From positions 83,957-147,956 of the forward strand of contig NADL03000873.1 in NCBI GenBank assembly GCA_002205965.3: DNA of 64,000 nucleotides, written 5' to 3'. The notes below the pieces were generated by a model. That model searched no databases, was not told the DNA's origin, and saw only the letters and a program-made list of their open reading frames with translations. Position numbers and translations under genes: made by a program. Shown here piece after piece: positions 19,825-32,563 of this stretch. This stretch comes from Kappaphycus alvarezii. Taxonomy: Eukaryota; Rhodophyta; Florideophyceae; Gigartinales; Solieriaceae. Numbering within the stretch: position 1 is the first letter of the stretch; every line of letters starts with the position of its first letter.

Positions 19825-20880
19825 CAACGCAATTTCGATTGCATCAAGGCGTCTTAAGCTTGTTCCGGTTAAGGCATAGAAAAAAACTTTATAGGATATA
19901 TTAAATTCAGGGGGTGTGTTGAATGTGATTTCAGAAATTGTGGCGGCATTTTTTGGCCCGGATGTCATCTCAAAATTACCAAAAAAATAATAGGTGATGT
20001 AACGGTAGCAAACTGAATGGGTGCGGTTGGAAAAAATTCCGCGTTATTTCGGAGACTTGGCAGTTGAAGTTGTTTTCCATTAATTCATGAACTAAATTTT
20101 GATGCAATCCTTGACTGTCCGAAAATGGAAGACCTCGGTTTATGCATTGTAAAGGGCTACTAAACGTTTTTAGTTGAAATAAACGACATAAAAATAGGAT
20201 ATCCCTCCACTTTGATATTTTCAGAAACATGTAGATCCTTGTATGAATTGATTATGAATATTTCAATTCTGAATACTTCAGCTTAGATTTACAATTATCG
20301 AATATGTTCGGAAATGGGAACGTATACGACAAAGGGGCTACTACTATTTTCAATTCTGAATTTGGAGTGAAATATAACTTTAGTATGAAAGAGGAATAAC
20401 ATTTTAGATACGATGGAATATGGAAAAATAGGGAAACTCGGGATGATATCAATAGTTAGAATGATAAAACACACCTCGGTGAACTTTAAATGTGGTGGAT
20501 CACAAATTGAACAATTAGAATGCAGCAGATGCGAAATTTTCCGGAAACATAAAGATAAAATGTATAGATGTATGGCGCAAAGGGAGGTTTTCAGGGAAAA
20601 AAACCAAACTATTCTTTTCTTCTGACTCTATGAAAACATCAGATATACTGATATTTATAGAATATAGAGCCAAGGGTGCTTCTTGTTCATGAATAACAAG
20701 TGTATCAGTTCCTCAAAATCACTGTATATCTTAAACTTATAGATTTCCAGTCGAGTTACTAAATAAAGAGAGAATATTGCCAAAATGCCGGCAAATTATC
20801 TCAGTTTATACAAAAACGGTTCCTCAACAATGAAAATATCGTTATTATCGTATAGACAGATGTTATTGCAGAAGTGGGTT
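19825..20880 (+). mobile_element. Old Ty3 relic, protease to RT start
   Basis: RRLKLVPVK, NSGGVLNVISE (active-site region, DSG decayed) and DAILDCPKMEDLGLC match the element A protease in order. Near 20770, a run around aatgccggcaaattatctcag matches the start of the reverse transcriptase. AT-rich with many stops. It ends where a minus-strand relic begins. Confidence 0.6.
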
Positions 20881-20899
20881 TAGATCGTTATAATCCTGC

Positions 20900-23800
20900 G
20901 TAAACGCTGTAATTCATTCCTAAGCTCCGTTTCCTGTCAGAGTATTCATTCTTTAGTTGTAAATAAGTTAATTCCTTGGTTGCACGTAGTCCTCTGTGAA
21001 GAGAAAATTTTCACCTCTTTGATAGTAGGTGACGAGACGAATTGTGTGGATAGATCTCCTTTATATCTTCCCTCAGCTCAAATAGAGCTTTCAATGCGTT
21101 CATTTTACCTCCGTGATAGTGCAAGGGTTGGACTACTTTGATCGGAATGATGGCCAGCTTGTAGCCTGTTTCATTGCTTTTCTATGAACAAAAAGAACTT
21201 TGTAACCGGCCTGAGAAATTTGAGTTTTCTGGTTCCCATTTTTTACGCCTAGGTTGATCTTCTATTTCATTTGGCCAATATCTTCACCTCCCTAATCATC
21301 ATCATCCAATATATTCGCCTTCAATTCCTCATTTCTAAATCTTGCAGTTATTTTTTCGTACAATAACTTCAATTATGAGCAACCATCTACCCATTTTCGT
21401 CGGTGATACCCACATAATACATTTGATAAAGCAAGTTTTACTCTATTTCTTTGGTTCTGTTTGCAATATTTCTCGCTAATGATCGTTTGATTTTTTCTAC
21501 CATTCCATCATACTACTCGTTCGATGTAGGAGCGTAGGCGAGCCCTGTTTTCAATTGAATACCTTTTCTGTCAAAAAGTGCGGAAATTTGTTGCAGCGAG
21601 ACAAATAAATAAGTCCGAGATGATCCTTTTAGGTATACCAAATGGCTCGATAATTTCGTTTTGTACAATATAAAGTACCATCCTGCATTTTCCCCCTTTG
21701 TTGCGAAGTTGAGTGGTCAGGCGGTTAGGAAATCACCTCCTATAAGATTATATTTGGTTCGGAAGAAGGTTCTTTGAATGTAGCTGCAAAGTATATTGCG
21801 AAAGTTTTAGAAGTGCTTAAAATGGGGATGCTTTATGTATTCTTGTACATCTAGCTCTTTTTGAGGTTTTGACAGAGGTCACAGTTTTCAAAGCGCTTAA
21901 AAAAGTCCTTGTGAGTGTCTGGTCACCAAAAAACTTTCTTAACGAGTTGCTTTCTTGGTCAGAGATCTCAACGTCGTAGCTCATAAGATAAAGTTCTCAA
22001 CATCTTTGTTATTTATCTGATAGGAGCTCCTAGTGAAGTACTGGCTTTCTTGAGTCGAAAAATATATCCTCCGCACGAAGCAAGGGCATTCATATTTATA
22101 TGCACCCATCTTTTATATTCTTTCTCCACGTTTCATATTTCAAAGTCCTCCTGGAAACAAACGTGTTCTTGAATATTAGCCTAAAATAATTTTGCGCAAA
22201 CCTAGTATTTCTGCAACTCTAATAACATTCTCGGGAAAACGTTTACTGGGGTTCGATGAGGTCCCCAAACAGCTAAGTAACCAGCTGACTGAGTAATGGT
22301 TCCGAGTATGTAAGTATTCTAATCCAATGCTCAGCTAAAATTTCGAGCCACCTATTCACCTGAAGATTTACATCTTTCTTCTGAAATTTTGCCCTATAAC
22401 ATCGGCAGTTAGGTATGAAATTTAAATTTTCTAGTGATGAAAAACAAACATGAAACTTTATAATGTAAGAGAGACAGCAAATGATTCTTCCTTAAAGAAA
22501 TAATACATCTTCGTTGCAAATTGAATGTGAAATTTGCAATTTTACACTTTCTTGGGACAGCAACAATCCCAAACTTTGATCAGATACACTTATTTACACT
22601 ATAAGCGGCTTCTTAACATCCTGATTTATGACTAATAGAGGATCCCATAGCTTTTTTTCAAATTTATCTACCGCGATTTGCATTTTCCGTTCCAGGAAAG
22701 CTTCGAATTTTTCGTGATGGCATTTAGCGGTGCCACATTCATGGTTTTCGAAATGCTTTCAATAGTAAAAAGCTAGACTAAGGAAACATTAAGTTGTCAT
22801 ATTTGAAATAGTTCGTGTTCCCGGCTCGATTTTTTTTTGTTTTTCAGATCAACCTGGATTCTTATTAGATCTAAAACGCGGACCAGTAAAGTGAAGGATT
22901 CCTGTGCAAATAAGCACTTGTGGAGCTTTACTTTCAATCTTCACTTTAAAACTCTCTCAAATATTGTCCGGTAATCCAAGATATGCTCATCCAAATTTTC
23001 TGAGAATACCTAAATATCATCATTTAATAAATCCAAAAAATCAATTCTTTTCAAAAAATCCTTCTTTCCTATTTGGAATGAGGCTGGTGGAATTATGAGA
23101 CCGAAGGGAACTAAATTAAATCTGAATGTCACAATTTAGCTTCTAAAACTTCTTTTGTTGTTGCAATTTTCACTAAAAAGTAATATTCCAATATAAATAG
23201 ATCAATTGATGTGACTTGTTTCCCATCCTTCAATTATTCTATAATTATTTTCCATGTTTGGAATCAACAATCTTTCCGATATCATTTTTGGTTGATACGC
23301 CGATATTCGACACCGTATTGAGTTTTTACATCCCGTTTGGCGCAACTATGATATTAAATTACAATGGTGATAAAAACCTGGGAGTAGAGTCATTTACTAC
23401 AAACTCTTAATGTTGTCTCAAATACCATGAAATATAAAAACCTTCATATTTTGAAGGTTGAATTCTTAGCGTATAGAAAATTGGTTTAGAACCCGAAAGG
23501 TCTAAATATTGAGTGAATGGTAAACTTTATTGTCTTAAGTCAGACACACTCTACGTGATTTCTTTGGAAGCTTTCAATAACCCAGATATTTTCTTAGAAG
23601 CCGTAGAGGGATTTGTTTCAATTTTCATCAATACCCACCATCCATTTCTCTTTTTACCAATGATCTTTCCCATCTCCGTTTTGATGAACCACTTCTCTAG
23701 CATCTACATTCTCTGATTTGATCTCCACCAAGTCCTCAGCTGCATCCGGTGAATATTTATCTTTCATCCTTACAATCTTGTTCTCGAACCGAGAGTCCTC

Positions 23801-26265
23801 GCATACTACTACAAATATAAGCAGAGATTTCCCTTCAAGTCCCAGCCGCAGTTTGTATCATACCCAGAATCTCAGTCATTCCATGCGAGGTTTACCATTC
23901 TTCTGTAATAATTTTTTTCATTTCCGAGGACGTTGTTTGGGTCTGAACCTTTACTTTTATAGGTAGAGGTGAGATATTCACTGACTGAATCCTTCAATTC
24001 TTCTGGACTGTCGCAATTGTCAGACTTTGGGGTCGGGTTTTCATTCGATTTGAGCCCAGACCTTATTGTTTCCAAGATCATTGCATGTCCAACAACTCTC
24101 CCATTGGAGGACACACAGTGAGTTCATCGAAAGGTAGCACAGGTATAACAAGAAATTTGATATCGAACTTCGATTCCCCGAAAAACAGTGAAAGGTAGTC
24201 AAATGCATCTATACATTTTGAGATGGGTCCATCCGCAACATTGTCCTTCTTGTAGTTGAGGAATTCTAGAACCGATAATAGTCACCAAAATTTTTGAAAT
24301 GGAATTTTGGAGCAGCAAAAGATTCAAAAAGAGCTTAGTTTTTCGTTCCCAACATTTTGACCGGTACTAGGTTTGGACCTATTTTTGCGGTGAAGACTGA
24401 GATAAGGAACAGTTTCTTGCCCTTACTGGACTGATTAGACTTCATGATATATTTGAGCTCTTTCCTCGCATCTTCTGCTATCCCTCTTTTTCACTGATGA
24501 AAACTGACTCCAATTGGAGTTGAAACGAGCTCAGCTACCAATTTTCAAGTATTTACGTATACTGCTAAATACCAAGGGATGCTTTTACAGATTATCTGCT
24601 TTCGTGTCATTCTTTGCGAAGAAATTTCCGCTATGGTTTCATTTGAATCAAAAACTTTGCATTCAGAGGGTGCAGGTGCTGGAATAGGTTCAAGCATTCC
24701 ATGATCTAATCTTATCTTCTGTGGTAACGTATTATCTTCTCCATGTTTTTCATATTTATTTTGTTGATTTCGTCTACGACAGATACGTTACCGGGTTTGT
24801 TCAACTTATCATTCTTCCATTTTTTAACCTTTTCATCTTAGGTCAGGACTCTTTTCGTGCATTCGAGATAATTGCCAGTGTGTTATCTTTAGTCCATCAG
24901 TTTCTTTTATGACAACCATCGAGACCGTCCTTCGCACATCGAGTATTCCGGTTTGTGTTCTCCGGGCATATATTCGCAAAGTTTACAGGCATGTTGCAGA
25001 AGGTTCAGAATTCTGTCGCCTTTAAAATACCGGACTTGTTTTTCTTGACGGTCAGATTAAAGCCCCCAACTCTTAAGTTATCATGTCTCTTCGATTGCCG
25101 AACCGGATTTCCAGCCGTTCTTCCAAGTTTATGAAATCACTTCTCAAGGCTTTCAGTGCCGCTGAGCTGGTATCCGGCATTTTGGAATTTTTTTCAGGAT
25201 CCACTAATGGTATCCATATACGATTTCCTTACTGTGTCTCACTCAGCGACTGAAATTTCTCCGAGTTCTTAAGAAACTCCAAAATGATGCATTTCAAATA
25301 GTTAAACGTATGATGACCTCTGATGGGGAGTAAATAGGAGAACCACTTATCCTCCATTGCCGCCTTACCCAAAATTTAGTGCTTACTTGTTAGTTAAGCC
25401 AAGCGTTTTTGTAGAGGTCACACAAGTAAACCAATGAGCTGAACAAATCGCTGAAGTTTACTAAGCCACCATGAAGATTTTGATAGTCTCATCTGCTTTT
25501 ACGTTTTCATCTTATTAAGTCACGCTCCACAGATATACCTCCGCTATGTTGCGCCCGTTCTCACGAGGGGACTCTCGTCGATGAATTCAACTTTATATTT
25601 GCTCTTTTTATCTCCTAAAAGATAGAAAGAAGATACTATCGCCCTTCAATACATCATTTTCCCCCCATTAAAACAATAAGAAACTGTTCAATATTTTCAC
25701 TTTTTCTTCCCTTAAACGGCATGCGAGCAGAATTGAGATCCACGGTCGCAAAGAAAAATTATTAATCCGAAATTCAAATTAATATTTCATACCTCTAGCA
25801 CGCCGGGTTCAAACCCCCATCACAACACCAAATGATAGAAACTAACCTACAAGGACAATTTCCTCAGTACTTTTCTATAATTGATATGTTACAAGCGAAC
25901 TAATTGATCCTGAATTATATTTTTTAAGTAGATGAGGAGGTGGATAAGGGCAGAGGGTTAGGGGCCCAAGTTATTACATATAGTTCACGTTATTACACAT
26001 ATTCTCAGGGACTAATGGCAGAAAATGCTTGAGGACAAAAGTTGAAGTTTATCTCCGTAAATAATTGTCTTATTACTCGAAACTGTCTCCCAACTTGCCA
26101 AAAATATTTTTAAGAAAGAAGTTTACTAATCTCGTATACAATTTTCGCATAACCCAAATGTCTCAAACGAACATATTAAATTCTATGAAATGCATTAAAG
26201 GAAATCTTGCGGACGACAAGTACTAACGGAAGATACTATCAGGATAAATACCTATACTCCCTGCT
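20900..26265 (-). mobile_element. Old full-length Ty3 relic of the A/B family
   Basis: Minus-strand blocks collinear with elements A and B: LTR at 25800-26265; gag at 25330-25700 (DLFSSLVYLCDLYKN); protease near 24120-24480 (DARKELKYIMKSNQSSKGKK, LPFDEL); linker at 23990 (PEELKDSVSEYLTSTY); RT near 22850-23130 (VFSENLDEHI); integrase near 21480-21720 (KNEIIEPFGIPKRIISD); post-integrase region to 20950. Heavily mutated and AT-rich. Confidence 0.75.
25800..26265 (-). repeat. 5' LTR remnant of the minus-strand Ty3 relic
   Basis: Aligns with the element B LTR (ctgtctcccaacttgcc, aacatattaaattctatgaa, gaagatactatcaggataaa). As at 12760, similarity to that LTR stops on the 5' side just past this point, and a Glu-rich-module C-terminus lies beyond. 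Confidence 0.65.
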
Positions 26266-26611
26266 CAAGATCTTTGTCGTTGACATCAGACCCAAACAAT
26301 TTCTCCAAATATATATTTAACCCAGTGCAGCCTCACTGACTCTTTTGGACGGGCAACAATTATGGATACCATTTCGGACATATCGAGGTTCCAAAATACA
26401 TTCTCAAGACCGTCAAACTCCTCTCAGTACCCAAGAAGAGAAGTCTGCAATTTTTATTGCACCTTCAAACCCCCCTAAATCCCCTAAGGGTGCAGATTCT
26501 GTCGATAGAAATGAGTTGATGTGTTTGATGCAGGCGTCTAGTTCTGGCCAATGCAAGATTGAGGAGAAAATGTTCTCAAAAAAATCTCAAAAACATTGTC
26601 GGAATTTCTGA
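26266..26611. other. Relic module Y4 end and an unsupported plus-strand frame
   Basis: The minus strand near 26265-26330 reads LNIYLEKLFGSDVNDKDLEQ before a stop, matching the C-termini at 12766 and 15950. The plus strand is open at 26345-26611 (SNPPKSPKGADSVDRNELMC); coding on that strand is not supported by any homologue. Confidence 0.35.
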
Positions 26612-26850
26612 AAACGGTAGCATTACAACTTTGAACGATTGATTTAAATTTCCTGTGAATGAGGGGATTTGAGATTGTTTTTTGTCCGGGCAGAATTTAG
26701 GTCTGAAATCTTCGCGAAAAAAGTAACAGACTTCATTTCCCACGAGATTTTTGTAAAAGGCAGAGCCACGGATTATGTAGAAGAAGTTGCGCTGTGCCTC
26801 ACTTGCGAAGGTAACTCCTTAGTAAAGCAAATTTTAGGAAAATAAACTGC

Positions 26851-27111
26851 GTGATGAGGCAACGGAAGGACCCAGGTTTTTTATTCCAGCCTCTGGTTTT
26901 GGACCCCCTCGGTGCCCCTTTTCCGGAGATTGCATTATTCATCGAAGCGTTTGTAACACGTGTAGCCAGGAAATACCACACCTCGGATGCTACGATTCGC
27001 ACACGCATCTACTGCCGCATCAGCTGCACTTTTTGGTCGTCGGTTGCTATGGCCATCATATCGTGGGCCCCACTGCACGTGACCGACGTGAGCCATCCAG
27101 TTAGCTCTTAA
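26851..27111 (+). CDS. Unrecognised open frame
   Basis: Reads PLVLDPLGAPFPEIALFIEA and RVARKYHTSDATIRTRIYCR, ends VSHPVSS. Composition is protein-like and hydrophobic toward the end (FWSSVAMAIISWAP). No family is recognised and no homologue is seen in the window. It may be an exon or a transposon scrap. Confidence 0.25.
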   Translation: MMRQRKDPGFLFQPLVLDPLGAPFPEIALFIEAFVTRVARKYHTSDATIRTRIYCRISCTFWSSVAMAIISWAPLHVTDVSHPVSS

Positions 27112-28456
27112 CTCAATAGTCTGTCAGTCGGTGTACACTCAAGATAATTAACGAATAAGATTTCTCTCTCTTTCTCTCTGTACTGTACATACTTTATTGC
27201 ACTACATTGTAGTGTGCTTTAATCGCGAGTTGTCTTCGAATGCAACTATTCAATCCACAGGAATAAATGGCGGTGGAAAAAGATGAGGAAGAATGGCAAT
27301 GCGATGAACTGTTCAAGGAAAAGTTAGAGCAGACGAGACATTAGCTTGGAGGGCCGTGCCACGTTTTCTGTAAGTACGAGGTTGTGACAGAATTTTTATT
27401 GAAAGGGAGGGGCTGAGGGAGATGATGAGTTAGGTTTACGACTAACCTGGACCGAGACTGGCATTTGTGGGGTATTTTCTGTTTGAGTACCCTAAGAGGG
27501 GTCATCACCGGATGCAGAGCCACTAAAGACGGCGGACAGAGAAGGTAGAGGGCTATCAGATAAGCCAATGTTGGACAGCCGGGCGAAAGGTGTGTGAATG
27601 GACGGGGTACTTCCTTGCGGTGGCTGAATTTCAATTCGCGGGTGGTCGAAAAGGAAGGTATATGTGGTTGCGACGGTTTTGAAAGACGAAAGCCCGTGCG
27701 TCGATAATTGACTATATGACGATTTCGGTGTTTTCCTTTTGTTTTTTTGCGGATTATTAAATTGTTAGTTTCAATTGTAATGGCACTTCCGCCATGCGAA
27801 GTACAGTACGGTTAAAGATATTCATTACAGTGATTAAGTGAGGTTAAGATTTACCGTATTAACTTGCGCCTTTGTCCACATGTGAAGAACTCTGCGGTAC
27901 AGTAAAGCGATGCAGTATAATTCAGGTTGCGCAATAATAGAAGAATGTGCAGTGTCAAGAAATTGAGAGCCCTTTTTGATCTTTAGATTTTACTACAAAA
28001 TAGGGGGAAAATAAATTTGCGAGAGTTTAAGAGGTCGTGCTTGCTTGGAAACCAACAGTCGCTTGTCCTGCAGTGTAAGCTTCGCGGCTCGGACTGGTGC
28101 TGTAAAGCTCTCATTTATGGACTAGAACCTTCGTGAAATTTCAGTTGGTTGTAATTACAGAAATATACTGTGCAGACAGTGCAACGGTATGTTCTGCGGT
28201 TCTTCCTTTGTGCACTTGAGTTAGCAGAACGGTAGAGGATAGAGTTGACCATGCTAGGGAGTAATGGTATGGTGGTGGCTCTAGAAAAGGTGAAAGAGCT
28301 TCGGTTAGAGGAATTGGCCGTTGGGATATAATGTAGTTGGAAGGTGGTGCGGAGGCGGGCTGACCTGGGGCTGTGAAAGTAACGGTACTTGTGATGGGCA
28401 AGCGAAGTGATATCCAGGAAGTTGTTCTTTCGGAGGAAATCTGTCTTCTGGAGGGG
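27112..28456 (-). other. Host-like sequence left of element C, possible exons on minus strand
   Basis: On the minus strand, protein-like stretches occur at about 27480-27670 (FLFDHPRIEIQPPQGSTPSI, PLPSLSAVFSGSASGDD) and 28150-28450 (Pro/Ser-rich). Near 27425 a short gttagt...cctaac...cag segment has the layout of a small fungal intron. The stretch 27780-27960 is rich in tacagt words. Together with 40711-41033 this may be one gene split by element C, but no frame could be closed. Confidence 0.3.
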
Positions 28457-28461
28457 TCCGG
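28457..28461. repeat. Target-site duplication TCCGG (left) of element C
   Basis: TCCGG here and at 40706-40710 flank the two outer LTR ends. Confidence 0.85.
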
Positions 28462-29469
28462 TGTAATTAAATGCGCTGTGCGCGGTTCCTCTCGTCTAGG
28501 AACAAAAAACCGTCAGACAATAGTAAACCCAACAAACATACACCAAGACCCGCAGGGTGTTCGTTGTCCTTCTTTCTTTAAACACCCTGCGATGCAGTAG
28601 CACAGCTCGCCGACGGCGAGGAGAAATGGGGTCGGAAGAGCGGGGTAATTACTTGGACGGCTGGAGGGTATCCTTGTCCTCCGGGTTGTAAGGCCGCACC
28701 GTGGCCCGCAGAATACTAGAAACTTAATATGGGTCGATTCCAAAGTACTGTAGTCACTAGGGGCGTAATACTGGACAAAGAGGGGGTAGTAGCGGGTCAG
28801 CAGTGCTGAATATCTCCTTTGGAGATGTGGATGGTGTCACCAACGACAACCTTGAAGTTCCTATTTGTATATAGACGCCGGATTCCGAGGCGCCAAGTGT
28901 GAGTAAGTATCACAAACAAACAAAAAAAGGGGTACTATAATATTGGATAGTGAAGGGTGAATTAAAAAGGGGGAACCCATGCGGTTAAACGTGCCTATAG
29001 CCAAAGTTGCCTTTGGCAAGGTTTCAGGTTTCTGCAAAGGCGAAAGTTGGGAGTCAAGTTCAGAGCCAACACCAGGGTAGCTGTTTAACCTGGGGCCCTA
29101 GTGGCCAGGTAGGTATAAATACAAGTTAACTAGGTTAGGGCTATCTACGACGGCGTGGTGAGTGAAGTTAGGGTCAGCCAAGTAAGGGAGATCCAAGTTA
29201 GAGATAAGTAAATTCGGCACTTGTTCCAATAGGTCCCTTTCACCTGCGAAAATATCAGGTCCAATTTGGGGGCCGAGTGGTCTATGTTGCAAGCCCTCAG
29301 ACCCTCTCGGGTGGTTATACAGTTCCCGGAATAATAGTGGGCGACCAGCTAAAATTGCCCTTCCTGTACAGTACAGTGCGTGCCACTTAACAGTTAATCA
29401 GATCAAAAAAAAGATCACCAAAATCAACTCTGCCGGTGGCAGTATAGTGTGAGTGTCAATTACACTACA
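28462..29469 (-). repeat. 3' LTR of element C
   Basis: 1008 bp, minus strand begins TGTAGTGTAATTG and ends ACA. A short G-rich tract (aacggggata on the minus strand) just outside fits a polypurine tract. Contains gtacagtacagtgcg near 29370. Confidence 0.88.
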
Positions 29470-29666
29470 TATCCCCGTTCTGAGCGAAAGAAAGAAGTTT
29501 AATGCATTCAGTATCTAATGGATACTGCGCACTTCCTAACTATACGGCTAAGATCTAACCGGATGTACCTCGTCGTCCATGCGCATCGAGGCAACGCGCA
29601 TTCCCGTGGTTCTCTCGATATTCTAAATAATCATATTTTGGTTACTGTAGTACCAACTTGGTTCAT

Positions 29667-29735
29667 ATGGCCCATTTGGTAGTGTCTCGAGCGGCTGACG
29701 GGCAGGTCCCGGGTTCAAGGCACTGGAGTCTGCCC
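29667..29735 (+). other. tRNA-like segment, possible SINE head
   Basis: tttggtagtgtctcgagcgg resembles a pol III A box, and gggttcaaggc 30 bases later resembles a B box (GGTTCRANNCC). No cloverleaf with a good acceptor stem was found, so this is not called as a tRNA gene. It lies between the 3' LTR of element C and the opposite-strand gene. Confidence 0.35.
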
Positions 29736-30001
29736 ATTTTTAGGGAGGCCTCCCAAAATATTAACCCTAATTCAGGGTTGTACATGTTTTCCACTTTCGC
29801 CAGGTTTTTCGGATACAGTATCGCCCTGGTATTAAGTGTAAGTTGCGGTACTTTGACACACCTCCGGGAGACTACGACCACGGGAAGGGGCAAGAACCAA
29901 AAAAAGTAGGGTTTTCAATCGGTTACTTATCTAGCCATTGTGCGTACGTCCCGAAACCTCTTATGGCAATTTCAACTTCCGGCTATCATCGTTTTCATTA
30001 G

Positions 30002-32253
30002 CGGGGGTTCCCCATTTTTTCTTTTGTTCTATTAACGCAACTTGCAGCCACCATCACATTCAACGAAAACTGCGATACCCAGTGCATCACTAACGTAGCT
30101 ATTTCTCCCTTTGCCCTCCTTGCTCGCATGTATCGCCATACGGGGCTGTGGAAACTAGAGGGTACTTCGATGGCGAAGGCTTCGCATGCTTTTGCGCGCG
30201 TCCCATGGCTAGACACCCGGTACCTCGACGATGAGTACTTGGTCCGCAGCTACACCCGTTGGCGAGTGTCCTTGTTGATGCTCCCAGGAGGGATTCCGTT
30301 TGAAGCGCTGCAGACTTTCGAGTGGCGTTCCCGAGGCTTTGTCCTCATCCGAATTTGGAACATACCGTCGCCGGTGGCGAATGAGACGTTGGGAGCCGGT
30401 TACTTCGCGTAGTGTGCGGCGCAGCAATAAGGTCGCCAGACTCGTAGACAAGCTCACGTTATTAGCTGACTCACCCTTCTTATGGCTTGGTTTAACTCCG
30501 ATGGACTTGTGGTGCGCTCGGTGTCCGCGGGAAGCTCCCTACGTTCATTTTCTTGTGCAGATGGAGGATGCGGTTCGAAGATGGTCGCGTCTCTGAGTAA
30601 CGGCTGATATGCATCCACAGGCTGTCCTTTGGGACCGCCAGGTGCTACCTCAGGACTACAGGCGAACGAAGAAAGCGGACCTCGTATTTTGGGCGAGTAC
30701 GGTGCGGTTTGAGCGTCGTTCTCGCTCTGGCCTTGGGTACTTCACTCAGTGGCATCAACTGGAAGCTGAATGTTTTCACCCCTCATCCCTTTGATCTTTT
30801 TATGTTCCAGTTCCCCCCTGGTGGGAAGTTCTCTGGGGAGTAAGGGCGGGACTTCCACTTGTATTCGCTTACAGCGGCTTCTGTGCTCTCGCGAAGCCTT
30901 CGTGAGCATGGTGGATTGCGAACTGCACGGGATGGGCAGTATCAGTTGCGAGCTTCGTTGTATGGGAGGCTTTTGACACCCTTAGCCTTTGGTGGATCCC
31001 CTTCGCGTTCGAGCATCCCTTAAGAGACTCTGACTGGAATCTTGGTGAACGCTTTCCATCCCGATATCGCCAATGCGCTAGCGCCAGTCGTCACAGGTAC
31101 TGTCGTTCGGGAACAGGAAGGGCAGGGGATTTCATCTGGTACGATCCATGAGCGAAGGAGGTGATTGGTGAATCCGAAGCTCGGGCCCGTCGAGCGCAGC
31201 GACAAAATGGGTTGCCGGGGATAGTTCGATACTCTGCAGCTTCCCGTCCGCGCGAGATGCGGGGACAAGGGGACTTATGCGAACCGCGAAGCTTTGAGGA
31301 TGTAGCCGCGGAACAACGGAGGATTCCAGTCCAAGCTCCCGAAACCATGGAAGTTGAGAGTACGGCAGATGTAATAGGCGCTGCGGGCGGTGTTCCGGAA
31401 ACGGAGGAAGGAGGGGTCCAGGAGGGTAAGCAAAGGATGGGCTTAACCAGAGGTCGAGGAAGGTCAGGGACACCCCCGACTGGGGAAGCACAAGCAGGAA
31501 AATCTCAAATATCTGAGTTTATCGTTCTTTCATCCGACGAGGGCTCCCCGTCTCCCAAAAGGGCCAAGTGCGAGGAATCTGAATACAGGTCATCGTTAGC
31601 TGGGAAGAGCTCGCATAGGACGCAAACACGGCGTCCCGGGGCACAAAGGGGGCTCATTGTCGTGGTTTGACTAGAGTAGAGGCTCTTGGATCTTCAACAC
31701 GGGACCCCCGCCTCGCGGGGAGTCACTCTCCCGATTCTTCCTCAGCTTTGTTTGACCAGGAAGTGGCATGGAAATCGGCTCCCGCGACTATGCTGGTATT
31801 ACGCGTAGTAGATGCAATCCAACCTTCTCCACCGAAGTACGGAGAGACAGGGTACCACCCGACAGCTGTCGACGTCATTAAAACATTCTGGGCATCCCTC
31901 TTGTCGCCTCATGAGGGGAGTTGGGCGAATACGGTACCAACTTTAGTCGGCCAGCTTCGTGAAGCAATCTTTAAGGCGCGCCATGGATCATCAGAGGGGA
32001 GTTAGTGGACTTCTATCTTAAATCAGGAGTCCTGACATTCAGCCTTCGGATCGAACTTTCTTCTCGGCGGAGGCTTGGCGGGTCATTAATTTCTTTGTTT
32101 TTCAAGTAGTTGGACTTCCCGGTAGCCCTCTACCATGTTCCGTAAGGGGAATGCGTCAAAATTTAATCGCGTTTCTTGAGGACGGTGAGCGGCAAGCAAC
32201 CGGCGAACGGGTCGATCTTCCGCGATACTGCCCTCTATCGATGGATAATTAGC
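30002..32253 (+). pseudogene. Opposite-strand accessory gene inside element C, decayed
   Basis: Plus-strand coding in pieces, against the direction of element C: 30002-30412 (FALLARMYRHTGLWKLEG, RGFVLIRIWNIPSP), 30420-30596 (NKVARLVDKLTLLADSPFLW, CARCPREAPYVHFLVQ), 30609-30794, about 30780-31140 (NAFHPDIANALAPVV), 31161-31670, 31667-31990 (YHPTAVDVIKTFWASLL), and 32030-32253 (FFSAEAWRVINFFVFQVVG, ending LSMDN). Frames follow one another in order with single shifts, as expected for one gene of roughly 700 codons. The 31161-31670 part is Glu/Arg/Ser-rich with FIVLSSDEGSPSPKRAK: a SUMO-interaction-like hydrophobic-acidic patch next to a basic cluster, suggesting a nuclear protein. No domain is recognised. 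Confidence 0.55.
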
Positions 32254-32563
32254 GAAATGGGGCGAATGTCAACGAGAGTAGGTATTTGAAATCCATAGTT
32301 TTCAAAAAATGCGCCGAAACTTTTGGGAAGTTCCCTTTTCACTTCAGTGAGCCCTTTTGAAATTTCCACTAGCGTGCCCTCTTGCAAACTTCCTTGTGAT
32401 ACTGTCCATTTTGGACAAAGAATAATGCGTCCTCCGTTCAATTCTATCTTTTAGGTTTGTAATTCATCCCCCTACTGAAGATTGGAACAGAATTGATAGA
32501 TTTCGAATTATCTTCAGTAATTTATCCAACTTGAGCAATTTCTACTTCTGGTGGTGGGGCAGT

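Noticed and set aside
19825..26265. RIP as the cause of relic decay
   Set aside because: AT-richness suggests it, but dinucleotide bias could not be computed and elements A and B show mainly small deletions instead.
29667..29735. Functional tRNA gene
   Set aside because: Box-like motifs only; no convincing acceptor, D or anticodon stems.
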